A stretch of DNA of 41,697 bases from Actinomycetes bacterium. Its GTDB lineage: Bacteria > Actinomycetota > Acidimicrobiia > Acidimicrobiales > JAJZJN01. The notes beneath the pieces were generated by a model, which was given only the letters and a program-made list of their open reading frames with translations, did not search any database and was not told where the DNA came from. Where the stretch lies: contig JAJZJN010000006.1 of assembly GCA_021851165.1 (NCBI GenBank), positions 1 through 41,697 on the forward strand. The letters run 5' to 3'. This document shows positions 30,940 through 38,460 of this stretch, piece after piece. Position 1 is the first letter of the stretch, and each line of letters starts with the position of its first letter. Made by a program: the position numbers and the translations under genes.

Positions 30940-32904
30940 GTGTGCGGCATCATCGGCGCTACAGGGGGCGAAGGGGTGCTCGACGTCCTACTCGACGGTT
31001 TGGCAAGCCTGGAGTACAGGGGGTACGACTCGGCTGGGATCGCAGTAGAGGCTGGGGAGGATCTGTGGAGGGCAAGGGCGGCGACCGGAACCCGGTCGCT
31101 CGACGATCTCCGCAAGCTCGCCTCCGCAGCTCCGGCTGGTGTGTTCGCAGGCATCGGCCACACGCGTTGGGCGACCCATGGCGCTCCAGTGGAGGCCAAC
31201 GCCCATCCCCACCTTGATTGCACCGGCACGGTGGCGGTAGTTCACAACGGGATCATCGAGAACTGCCGCGAGCTTTCGGAGATGCTGCTCGGAGAGGGAC
31301 ACGATCTGATATCGGAGACGGATACGGAGCTTCTGGCTCATCTCGTCGAGAGGGAGCTCGCCACAGGTGCCTCTCTGGCCGATGCCCTACGTGCGACATT
31401 ACGGCAGGTGGAGGGAGCCTTTGCTCTTGCTGTGATGTGGCCTGGTGAGCCCGGAACCATTGTGGCTGCCCGGCGCGTCTCACCCCTGGTCCTCGGGAGG
31501 GTGGACATTGCAGGACCCCCCACCGCAGGACCCGGCACCGCAGGACCCGGCACCGCAGGACCCCCCACCGCAGGACCCGGCACCGCAGGACCCGGCACCG
31601 CAGGACCCCCCACCGCAGGACCCGAGGGCTGCCAATGGATGCTGGCCTCCGACGTGCCGGCGCTCCTTGGACGCACCAGGACCTTCTGGGTAATCGAAGA
31701 CGACCAGCTGGCCGAGCTTCGTGCTGGGTCGATGAGAGTTACCACGCTGGCGGGCAAGGACGTGGAGCCCTCGGAGCTTCATGTGGAATGGGACGTCGAG
31801 GCCGCCCAGAAGGGTGGGTTCGACGATTTCATGAGCAAGGAGATGCATGAGCAGCCCCGGGCCATCGCCGATACGCTGCTCGGAAGGGCGCTGCCCGGAG
31901 GCCTTCTCGCCCTCGACCAGATGCGCATCTCCGACGAGGAGCTGCGAGAGGTGGACAAGGTGGTGGTCGTGGCATGCGGATCGAGCTACCACGCGGGGTT
32001 GGTAGCCAAGTTCGCGATTGAGCATTGGGCTCGCCTGCCTGCCGAGATCGACATAGCGTCGGAGTTCCGCTACCGCGATCCGATTCTCGATCGCCGGACA
32101 CTCGTGGTGGGTGTCAGTCAATCCGGCGAGACGGTGGACACCCTCCAGGCGATGCGCGAGGCTCGCCGCTGGGATGCCAAGGTGCTGGTGATCTCAAACG
32201 TGGTTGACTCGTCGATGGCTAGGGAGGCAGACGGGGTTCTCTATACGAGGGCGGGCCCCGAGATCGGGGTGGCCGCCACGAAGACGCATCTTGCCCAGAT
32301 CGTGGCCCTGGAGGTGCTGGCGCTCTACCTGGCTCAGCTCAGGGGAATCATCTATCCGACCGAAGTCGAGCGATTGCTCGACGACATAGCCCGGCTTCCC
32401 GAGCTGGTCCAGCTCGCGCTGGACCGGTCCGATTCCGTTCGTGCGGTGGCAGCCAAGTACGCCGCGACACGGGATTTCTTCTTCCTGGGCCGCAATGTGG
32501 GCTTCCCGGTGGCTCTCGAGGGTGCGCTCAAGTTGAAGGAGCTCGCATACCTACGTGCTGAGGGTTATCCAGCAGGCGAGCTCAAGCACGGCCCTATAGC
32601 GCTCATAGAGCCCGGTACCGTCGTAGTTGGTGTGGCCACCCGGACGAGGCTCTGGGAGAAGATGATGGGCAACATCGCCGAGGTGAGAAGCCGGGGTGCC
32701 ACTGTCGTGCTCGTCGCAAACGATGGCGATGATCAGGCAGGCTCGGAAGCCGATGACGTGTTGTGGGTCCCCGCGACCCATCCGGTGCTTGCACCAGTGG
32801 TGGACGTGGTGCCGCTTCAGCTCTTCGCCTACCATCTGGCACGCCGGCATGGCCACGACGTCGACCGTCCTCGTAACCTGGCGAAGACGGTAACGGTGGA
32901 GTGA
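30940..32904 (+). CDS. glmS: Glutamine-fructose-6-phosphate aminotransferase with repeat insertion
   Basis: A 654-residue enzyme making glucosamine-6-phosphate, first step to UDP-GlcNAc. The glutaminase domain starts with the nucleophile Cys2 (MCGIIGATGG), with GHTRWATHG and HNGIIENCREL following. Two SIS isomerase domains carry ACGSSYHAGLVAK, SQSGETVDTL and KELAYLRAEGYPAGELKHGPIALIEPG, and the end is PRNLAKTVTVE. The usual length is about 610-625; the excess is a five-residue repeat (AGPxT) at residues 191-228, in the loop between SPLVLG and the strand WMLASDVPALL. Catalytic residues are untouched. GTG 30940 seems leaderless. It contains one TTA codon at 31399. It overlaps acpS by four bases (GTGA). 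Confidence 0.97.
   Translation: MCGIIGATGGEGVLDVLLDGLASLEYRGYDSAGIAVEAGEDLWRARAATGTRSLDDLRKLASAAPAGVFAGIGHTRWATHGAPVEANAHPHLDCTGTVAVVHNGIIENCRELSEMLLGEGHDLISETDTELLAHLVERELATGASLADALRATLRQVEGAFALAVMWPGEPGTIVAARRVSPLVLGRVDIAGPPTAGPGTAGPGTAGPPTAGPGTAGPGTAGPPTAGPEGCQWMLASDVPALLGRTRTFWVIEDDQLAELRAGSMRVTTLAGKDVEPSELHVEWDVEAAQKGGFDDFMSKEMHEQPRAIADTLLGRALPGGLLALDQMRISDEELREVDKVVVVACGSSYHAGLVAKFAIEHWARLPAEIDIASEFRYRDPILDRRTLVVGVSQSGETVDTLQAMREARRWDAKVLVISNVVDSSMAREADGVLYTRAGPEIGVAATKTHLAQIVALEVLALYLAQLRGIIYPTEVERLLDDIARLPELVQLALDRSDSVRAVAAKYAATRDFFFLGRNVGFPVALEGALKLKELAYLRAEGYPAGELKHGPIALIEPGTVVVGVATRTRLWEKMMGNIAEVRSRGATVVLVANDGDDQAGSEADDVLWVPATHPVLAPVVDVVPLQLFAYHLARRHGHDVDRPRNLAKTVTVE
31510..31623 (+). 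repeat. 15-bp repeat with 45-bp higher-order period inside glmS
   Basis: Seven full 15-bp units plus a partial one start at 31510. They are of two types, GCAGGACCCCCCACC (A) and GCAGGACCCGGCACC (B), in the order A-B-B-A-B-B-A. This shows that a 45-bp A-B-B block was itself duplicated. Encoded peptide: AGPPT/AGPGT. Confidence 0.98.
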
Positions 32905-33317
32905 GCGCACATCGAGACTCGGACTCTGCCCAATTCGGCAGCGTGAGGGGCATAGGCGTCGACGCTGTCGATGTCGGACGGTTCCGGCAGGTGCTCGAGC
33001 GTCGCCCGGCACTGAAGGAACGCCTGTTCACCTCCGGCGAGCTCTCCTACGCCCTCGGCACGGCCGACCCGATAGCCCGTCTGGCGGCGCGCTTCGCTGC
33101 CAAGGAGGCGGCGATGAAGGCTCTGGGTCTGGGGATGGGCGGGGTGGACTTCGCCGAGGTGGAGGTTGTGCGCTCGCAAGCGGGGTCCCCAAGTCTGGCG
33201 CTTCACGGGAGGGCCATCACGCGCGCTGCCGAGCGAGGAGTGCGACGTTGGCATCTGTCGCTTACCCACACGGACCTCGTGGCCATCGCCAGCGTCGTCG
33301 CAGTGGCTGGCCCGTGA
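32901..33317 (+). CDS. acpS: Holo-ACP synthase
   Basis: A 4'-phosphopantetheinyl transferase of 138 residues (or about 124 from the inner start) that activates acyl carrier protein. GIGVDAVDVGRFRQVL (17-32) contains the Mg-binding Asp, RLAARFAAKEAAMKALG (59-75) the second catalytic block with Glu, and WHLSLTHTDLVAIASVV the third. GTG 32901 overlaps the glmS stop as GTGA, which supports it; GTG 32943 would give the usual short N-terminus. Neither has a strong ribosome-binding site. nnrD follows after 25 bases. Confidence 0.95.
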   Translation: MSAHRDSDSAQFGSVRGIGVDAVDVGRFRQVLERRPALKERLFTSGELSYALGTADPIARLAARFAAKEAAMKALGLGMGGVDFAEVEVVRSQAGSPSLALHGRAITRAAERGVRRWHLSLTHTDLVAIASVVAVAGP

Positions 33318-33342
33318 TGGCAGATGGAGGAGAGGTGGAACT

Positions 33343-34773
33343 GTGAGACCGATCCTGACGATTGGGGAGATGAGAGAGGCTGATGCGATTGCACAGAGCC
33401 GGGTCCCTGTCGAGATCTTGGTGGAGCGTGCCGGTACGGCGGTTGCATCGGCAGCGCTTCGCCTCCTTGGCGGGGCCTACGGTCGCAGGGTGGTGGTGGT
33501 GGCAGGCAAGGGAAGCAATGGAGCTGACGGCCGGGTTGCCGCAGCACGGCTTTCACGCCGCGGCGCTCGGGTCGCGGTCATAGAGGCCACTGCAGCGCCT
33601 CGGCGAATCGGGGCAGCCGGAGGCGATGCCGGCCGGGTCCCGGGGCACGGTGGTGTGGACCTGGTGATCGATGCTGCTTACGGGACGGGATTCAGAGGAA
33701 TCTACGACGCGCCTGAGGTACCTCCTGGAGTGCCGGTGATCGCAGTGGACATTCCCTCCGGCGTGAACGGCGATACGGGAGAGGCTTCGGGTACGCCGCT
33801 CAGGGCCGATGTGACGGTCACATTCGTGGCCATGAAGCCCGGGCTGCTCCAGGGCGATGGCGTCATGTTGGCTGGAAGGGTTGAGGTTGCCGATATCGGA
33901 ATCGATCCGGGTGCTGGGTCTTCGCAGCTCATGGAGGATGCCGATGTCAGGATGATGCTTCCCGCCCGTAGCCGCGACGCGCACAAGTGGAGGTCGGCGG
34001 TAGCCGTCGTGGCAGGCTCGCCGGGGATGACCGGGGCTGCCGCCCTCTGCGTCGACGGGGCGTATCGTGCTGGTGCCGGGATGGTGCGTCTCGGGATGCC
34101 CGGAACCTCCGGCGAGGGTTTGCCTGATGGTGGAGCGGTCGGAGTGGGCCTGCCGGCTCAGGGATGGGCCGGACAAGCCCTCGAGATGGCCGAGCGCTGC
34201 CGAGCGGTGGTGGTGGGTCCGGGCCTTGGACGCGGCCTTGGCCTTGGCGACGATCTCAGGCGGCTCGTTGCGATGTCTCCGGTTCCGGTCGTGGTTGATG
34301 CCGATGCACTCGTTGCTCTCGGAGATCTTGACGGGATCGCGTCCTCCATCCGTGCCGGAGCGGCCCGCGGGCTGCCGAACTATGCGGTGGTCGTGACTCC
34401 TCATGATGGGGAGGCAGCGCGCCTAAGCGGTTCACTGCCTGGGCCTGACCGGATATCGGCAGCCCGGTCGCTCGCGCGTGCAACAGGGGCGGTAGTGCTG
34501 TTGAAGGGGCCTACTACCGCAGTTGCCACACCGCAAGGGGATGTGAGGGTTGCTGTGGCAGGATCGCCTCGCCTGGCCACGGCCGGCACGGGTGACGTGC
34601 TGGCTGGGGTGGTGGGAGCGTTCATGGCGCGGGGTTTGCCCGCGTTCGATGCCGCATCTCTAGCTGCTCATGTCCATGGCCGGGCTGCCTCCAGAGGGCT
34701 TTCCGAGGGCTTGGCGGCAGGCGATCTGGCAAGGCTGGTCGCCGGATGGCTTTCGGCAGTGCGAGATGGCTGA
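33343..34773 (+). CDS. nnrD: Bifunctional NAD(P)H-hydrate epimerase/dehydratase
   Basis: A 476-residue repair enzyme for hydrated NADH/NADPH. The N-terminal epimerase (NnrE/YjeF-N) spans about 1-195 with TIGEMREADAIA, VVVVAGKGSNGADGRVAAARL and VDLVIDAAYGTGFRG...VPVIAVDIPSGVNGDTG. The C-terminal ADP-dependent dehydratase (NnrD, ribokinase-like) has HKWRSAVAVVAGSPGMTGAAAL, VVGPGLGRGLG, VVDADAL, TPHDGEAARLSG, LLKGPTTAV and the catalytic-site ATAGTGDVLAGVVGA. GTG 33343 is preceded by GGAGGAGAGGTGG; the frame upstream overlaps acpS. Its TGA overlaps the alr ATG by eight bases. Confidence 0.95.
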   Translation: MRPILTIGEMREADAIAQSRVPVEILVERAGTAVASAALRLLGGAYGRRVVVVAGKGSNGADGRVAAARLSRRGARVAVIEATAAPRRIGAAGGDAGRVPGHGGVDLVIDAAYGTGFRGIYDAPEVPPGVPVIAVDIPSGVNGDTGEASGTPLRADVTVTFVAMKPGLLQGDGVMLAGRVEVADIGIDPGAGSSQLMEDADVRMMLPARSRDAHKWRSAVAVVAGSPGMTGAAALCVDGAYRAGAGMVRLGMPGTSGEGLPDGGAVGVGLPAQGWAGQALEMAERCRAVVVGPGLGRGLGLGDDLRRLVAMSPVPVVVDADALVALGDLDGIASSIRAGAARGLPNYAVVVTPHDGEAARLSGSLPGPDRISAARSLARATGAVVLLKGPTTAVATPQGDVRVAVAGSPRLATAGTGDVLAGVVGAFMARGLPAFDAASLAAHVHGRAASRGLSEGLAAGDLARLVAGWLSAVRDG

Positions 34774-36055
34774 GAACGGTCCTACGGGCTGCGTCCTACG
34801 CCCTACGTGGGCCGAGGTAGATCTGGCTGCGGTCGAGCACAACGCTGCCCTGCTGGCTTCGATCGTGGCTCCTGGGGCGCTATGCGCGGTAGTGAAGGCG
34901 GATGCTTACGGCCATGGTGCCGTCGCGGTGGCGCGGGCTGCGCTCCGGGGGGGAGCGGCTTGGCTGGCCGTAGCACTTGTCGAGGAGGGCGTTGAGCTTC
35001 GCATGGCAGGCATCGAGGCACCGGTGCTGTTGCTGTCGGAGCCACCGCAGGCGGCGATGGGCCAAGCAGTTGCGTATCGCCTGACGCCGACCCTCTACAG
35101 CGTCGGCGGCGTGAGGGCGTTCGACATGGCGGCCCAGGCAGCCGCCGCCCCAGTCCCTGTCCATGTCAAGGTGGACACGGGCATGCACAGGGTTGGTGCC
35201 TCGCCTGAAGATCTTCCCGCAGTGGTTGAGGAGGTGATGTCGTCACGGCACCTGGCAGTGGGCGGGTTGTGGACGCATCTGGCCATGGCCGGCGAGGGGG
35301 ACGGCTCGTTTACCGTCGAGCAGCTTGCCAGGTTCGACCGGGCACGGCAGCAACTGGCTCTGGGCGGACAGGGTCTGGGCTCGTCTGTGATATTGCACGT
35401 GGCCAACTCCGCAGGCACCATTGTGCACCCCGAGGCGCGCCTCGACATGGTTCGCTGTGGCATAGCCCTGTATGGCGAGCTTCCCTCGCAGGAGCTTGGG
35501 CCGGCCCTGTCGAGAGCCACCGGGGGAGGCCGCCTCCATCCGGCGCTTTCGTTGAAGTCGCGTATAGCGTTCGTCCGTGAGCTCCCGGCGGGATCGAGAT
35601 TGTCCTACGGGCGTTGCACGCCTCTACCCGAACGATCGGTAGTTGCTACGGTGCCGATCGGCTACGCCGACGGCATGCCCCGGGCGCTGTTCTCGAAGGG
35701 GGCCTCTGTGCTGATAGGTGGCCGCCGGCGAAGGCTGGCGGGCATGGTCACGATGGACCAGATCATGGTGGATTGCGGGCCTGACGCGGAGGTGGCTGTG
35801 GGCGACGAGGTAGTCCTCATCGGCAAGCAGGGCGATGAGGAGGTCACAGCAGGGGAATGGGCGAGCCTGCTGGGTGGCATCTCCTACGAGGTGTTCTGCG
35901 GCATCGGCGCGCGCGTGCCGAGGATCTACCCAACTGATCGCTCGCCTCGTTCAGCCGATCCATTGGTGCCTGGCACAGTGGGCTCTGGCACAGTGGGCTC
36001 TGGCACAGTGGGCTCTGGCATGGGGGAAGCCGGCGTTGGGGGAAGCTGTGAGTAA
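34766..36055 (+). CDS. alr: Alanine racemase
   Basis: A 429-residue PLP enzyme supplying D-alanine for peptidoglycan. PTWAEVDLAAVEHNAALL precedes the PLP-binding lysine Lys44 in AVVKADAYGHGA. HVKVDTGMHRVG, RCGIALYG and the second-base region RLSYGRCTPL...VATVPIGYADGMPR follow, then MVTMDQIMVDCG and the end EVFCGIGARVPRIY. After this normal end the protein has about 40 extra residues with three five-residue repeats (GTVGS). ATG 34766 overlaps nnrD by eight bases. A 34-base gap leads to the hydrolase gene. Confidence 0.96.
   Translation: MAENGPTGCVLRPTWAEVDLAAVEHNAALLASIVAPGALCAVVKADAYGHGAVAVARAALRGGAAWLAVALVEEGVELRMAGIEAPVLLLSEPPQAAMGQAVAYRLTPTLYSVGGVRAFDMAAQAAAAPVPVHVKVDTGMHRVGASPEDLPAVVEEVMSSRHLAVGGLWTHLAMAGEGDGSFTVEQLARFDRARQQLALGGQGLGSSVILHVANSAGTIVHPEARLDMVRCGIALYGELPSQELGPALSRATGGGRLHPALSLKSRIAFVRELPAGSRLSYGRCTPLPERSVVATVPIGYADGMPRALFSKGASVLIGGRRRRLAGMVTMDQIMVDCGPDAEVAVGDEVVLIGKQGDEEVTAGEWASLLGGISYEVFCGIGARVPRIYPTDRSPRSADPLVPGTVGSGTVGSGTVGSGMGEAGVGGSCE
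35971..36020 (+). repeat. 15-bp tandem repeat in the alr 3' end
   Basis: Three perfect copies of TGGCACAGTGGGCTC and a partial fourth. They encode GTVGS repeats in the tail after the racemase fold, so the stop codon of alr lies downstream of the expansion. Confidence 0.98.
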
Positions 36056-36089
36056 GCCCAGTTGAGAGATCGAGACCAGGAGGAGCATC

Positions 36090-37166
36090 ATGGCCGGTAG
36101 AGCAGGCAGTGGGTCGACCGGTGGCGCAGGTCGTTGGATACGCGGCGGGGCGCTGGTGGGCGCGGGTGTGGCGATCGGGGGAACCTGGTTGGCCCAGCAT
36201 AGGATGGCGGCGCGCGCCGTGGCGGCACCTGAGGACTTGGAGGCCGAAGGCCTGGCAATGCCTGACGACCTCGTCCATCACTTCGTCGATACGGACGACG
36301 GTGGGCGTATACATGTCGTGGAGCGTGGCGACGGTCCTGCGCTTCTGCTGCTCCACGGCGTGACGCTGTCTTGCGCGACATGGGTCAATCAGCTTCGTGA
36401 GCTGGCGGCGGGATTCCGGGTCCTGGCGATGGATCAACGGGGCCATGGGAGATCATCGGTGGGATCGGACGGCTTTGGTGAGCCAGGACACTGGGCGAGT
36501 GCCCGAGTCGGCGGTGCGCCGGCCATGCGGAGCCTGGCAGCCGACGCTGCTGCTGTCATCGGAGCGCTCGACCTCGACACGGTGATCGTCGTCGGCCACT
36601 CCATGGGAGGGATGGTGACCCTGCAGCTGGCCCATGATGCCCCAGATGAGCTGCGATCGAAGATCGCGGGCTTGGCGCTGGTTGCGACAACGGCAGGTCC
36701 GTTTGCGCCGTTACCCGGTTGGACTCGTGCTGTGGGGATGATCGAGCCCTTGGCGCGCCGGTCGGTCCTGGCGATGGGGAGGCGATCGGATGGTCACTTG
36801 CTTCGCCAGGGAGATGCCGGCTACTGGGCCAGCCGCATCGCCTTCGGGCCTTCCCCGAGCGTGGCGCAGGTGCGCTACGCCGAGTCGATGATCACAGAGA
36901 TGGATGCAGGCTCGATGGCCGATCTGCTGGGGGCTCTTGCCGGCTTCGACCTCTCCGGAAACCTGGCCGAGATAGAGACGCCCTCGTTGGTGGTGGTTGG
37001 TACTCATGACCGGCTTACGCCTCCTGGCCACGCCCGGCGCCTGGTAGCCGGCCTCCCTGATGCCGAGATGGTCGACCTTGCCCGCTGTGGTCATATGGTG
37101 ATGCTGGAGAGGCCGCGCGAGCTCGACCGCCTTCTCGGTGAGTTCGCCGGCAAGCTTGCCGCTTGA
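36090..37166 (+). CDS. Alpha/beta hydrolase, N-terminally membrane-anchored
   Basis: A 358-residue alpha/beta hydrolase. A hydrophobic segment at about 18-36 (RGGALVGAGVAIGGTWLAQ) after a Gly/Arg-rich start suggests a membrane anchor. The core begins at VDTDDGGRIHVVERGDGPALLLLHGVTLS. The nucleophile is Ser171 in VVGHSMGGMV, the acid is in VVVGTHDRLTPP and the His in ARCGHMVMLERP. The substrate is unknown. A similar hydrolase sits between alr and tsaE in many actinobacteria, so the context is conserved but not informative. ATG 36090 has a strong AGGAGGAG. The stop overlaps the next TTG (TTGA). Confidence 0.88.
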   Translation: MAGRAGSGSTGGAGRWIRGGALVGAGVAIGGTWLAQHRMAARAVAAPEDLEAEGLAMPDDLVHHFVDTDDGGRIHVVERGDGPALLLLHGVTLSCATWVNQLRELAAGFRVLAMDQRGHGRSSVGSDGFGEPGHWASARVGGAPAMRSLAADAAAVIGALDLDTVIVVGHSMGGMVTLQLAHDAPDELRSKIAGLALVATTAGPFAPLPGWTRAVGMIEPLARRSVLAMGRRSDGHLLRQGDAGYWASRIAFGPSPSVAQVRYAESMITEMDAGSMADLLGALAGFDLSGNLAEIETPSLVVVGTHDRLTPPGHARRLVAGLPDAEMVDLARCGHMVMLERPRELDRLLGEFAGKLAA

Positions 37167-37753
37167 GCCAGGCGAGGTACCATGCCGCAGTGGGCAATCT
37201 GGCGGATCTCCGCTCGGAAGCCGTCGGCTGTACCCGGTGTGCGCTTGCCGGGGGGCGGACGCAAGTCGTGTTCGGAGTTGGTGATCCGCGGGCATCGCTC
37301 ATGTTCGTGGGTGAAGGGCCAGGTCGCGACGAGGACCTTGCCGGCGAGCCATTCGTCGGGCGTTCCGGCAAGTTGCTCGACAAGCTCATGGCACAGGAGA
37401 TGGGACTGGACAGAAGCAGGTGCTACATAGCCAATGTCGTGAAGTGCCGTCCTCCGCTCAACCGTGACCCACTCCCGGCGGAGATACAGGCGTGCCGGCC
37501 GTTCCTCGACGCTCAGATCGAGCTGATAGACCCGGCTGTGGTGGTGACCCTGGGCAACTTCGCGACCCGCCTGCTGCTCGGAGTCACCGACGGTATCGGC
37601 ACCCTGCGGGGGCGTTCCTACCGGTTCGCCAATGGGCACCTGGTGCCGACCTACCACCCGGCTGCTGCCCTGAGGGGTGGAGCGGAGATCGTAGCCGCAA
37701 TGCGCGCGGACCTGGTGCGAGCCGCCTCGCTCCTGACGGCTTCGGCGCGATGA
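37163..37753 (+). CDS. Family 4 uracil-DNA glycosylase
   Basis: A 196-residue iron-sulfur uracil-DNA glycosylase that excises uracil from DNA. The Fe-S ligands are Cys23, Cys26, Cys95 and Cys111 (CTRC, VVKC, QAC). Motif A is VGEGPGRDEDLAGEPFVGRSG (49-69), and the C-terminal motif is VPTYHPAAALRGG. TTG 37163 overlaps the hydrolase stop; GTG 37190 is an alternative that keeps all motifs. The ATGA overlap with tsaE shows tight packing. Confidence 0.92.
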   Translation: MSQARYHAAVGNLADLRSEAVGCTRCALAGGRTQVVFGVGDPRASLMFVGEGPGRDEDLAGEPFVGRSGKLLDKLMAQEMGLDRSRCYIANVVKCRPPLNRDPLPAEIQACRPFLDAQIELIDPAVVVTLGNFATRLLLGVTDGIGTLRGRSYRFANGHLVPTYHPAAALRGGAEIVAAMRADLVRAASLLTASAR

Positions 37754-38460
37754 GGTCCCGGATCGAGCGCGGGATCGAGCCATCCGTTTCCGGGGTCTGT
37801 GCCCCTGACGCATCTCGGGCCAGCGCATCTCGGGCCAGCGCATGGCCGGCCAGCGTCTCTGCGGCCAGTCCACCTCCTGCGGAGCTACTGGTCTTCGCGA
37901 CCTCACCAGACGCTACTTGCCAGGTGGCAGCTGCGATCGCGGGACTCGTCGAAAGCGGGGACCTTGTTTTGCTGACCGGGGAGCTGGGAGCGGGAAAGAC
38001 CACCTTCTCCCAGGGGTTCGCCGCGGCGCTGGGTGTCGTGGAGGCTGTGACAAGCCCTACGTTTACCCTCATAAAGAGCTATACATGCGGTTTGGCAGCT
38101 CCAGGCGGAGTCGAGACCCTGGTCCATGCCGACTTGTACAGATTGGATCGAATCGGCGAGATCGTAGATCTTGCGATAGGCGAGATGCTCGAGGAGCGAG
38201 CGGTAGCGCTGGTCGAATGGGCAGATCGTGCGAGTGGAGCGCTCGGTGATGCGGCGGTAGAGGTGCACATGGTGATTGGCGATACGGATACCGATCGTTT
38301 GATGCACGTCAGACCCGGCAGATCGTTCATGGATCGCTGGGATCTCATGTGCGAGCGGCTGGAGGGATTCCGGGCGCCAGTGACTGCTGATCATCACGTC
38401 CCCTCGCTACTGCCAGGCGAGCTTCCCGGTGGCGAGATGCGCTCAGGCTCGGGGCCGTAG
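37750..38460 (+). CDS. tsaE: tRNA threonylcarbamoyladenosine ATPase TsaE, extended at both ends
   Basis: A 236-residue P-loop protein that works with TsaB and TsaD in making t6A37 of tRNA. Walker A is GELGAGKTTF (77-86). SPTFTLIKSY and HADLYRLDR (about 125-133) are TsaE signatures, and VALVEWADRA contains the Walker-B-like segment. The usual length is about 150-160. The first 45 residues are a repeat-rich tail (ASRAS units), and about 60 residues follow the normal end. ATG 37750 overlaps the glycosylase stop. The gene is followed by tsaB with a one-base overlap. Confidence 0.94.
   Translation: MRSRIERGIEPSVSGVCAPDASRASASRASAWPASVSAASPPPAELLVFATSPDATCQVAAAIAGLVESGDLVLLTGELGAGKTTFSQGFAAALGVVEAVTSPTFTLIKSYTCGLAAPGGVETLVHADLYRLDRIGEIVDLAIGEMLEERAVALVEWADRASGALGDAAVEVHMVIGDTDTDRLMHVRPGRSFMDRWDLMCERLEGFRAPVTADHHVPSLLPGELPGGEMRSGSGP
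37810..37869 (+). repeat. 15-bp degenerate tandem repeat in the tsaE 5' end
   Basis: Two exact GCATCTCGGGCCAGC units (37810-37839), then GCATGGCCGGCCAGC and GTCTCTGCGGCCAGT. They encode ASRAS-ASRAS-AWPAS-VSAAS ahead of the ATPase domain. The gradient of divergence suggests that the expansion is at the 5' side. Confidence 0.93.

Noticed and set aside
31510-31623. CRISPR array
   Set aside because: Units are only 15 bp, contiguous without spacers, and in frame within glmS. The same holds for the other tandem arrays; no cas gene is present.
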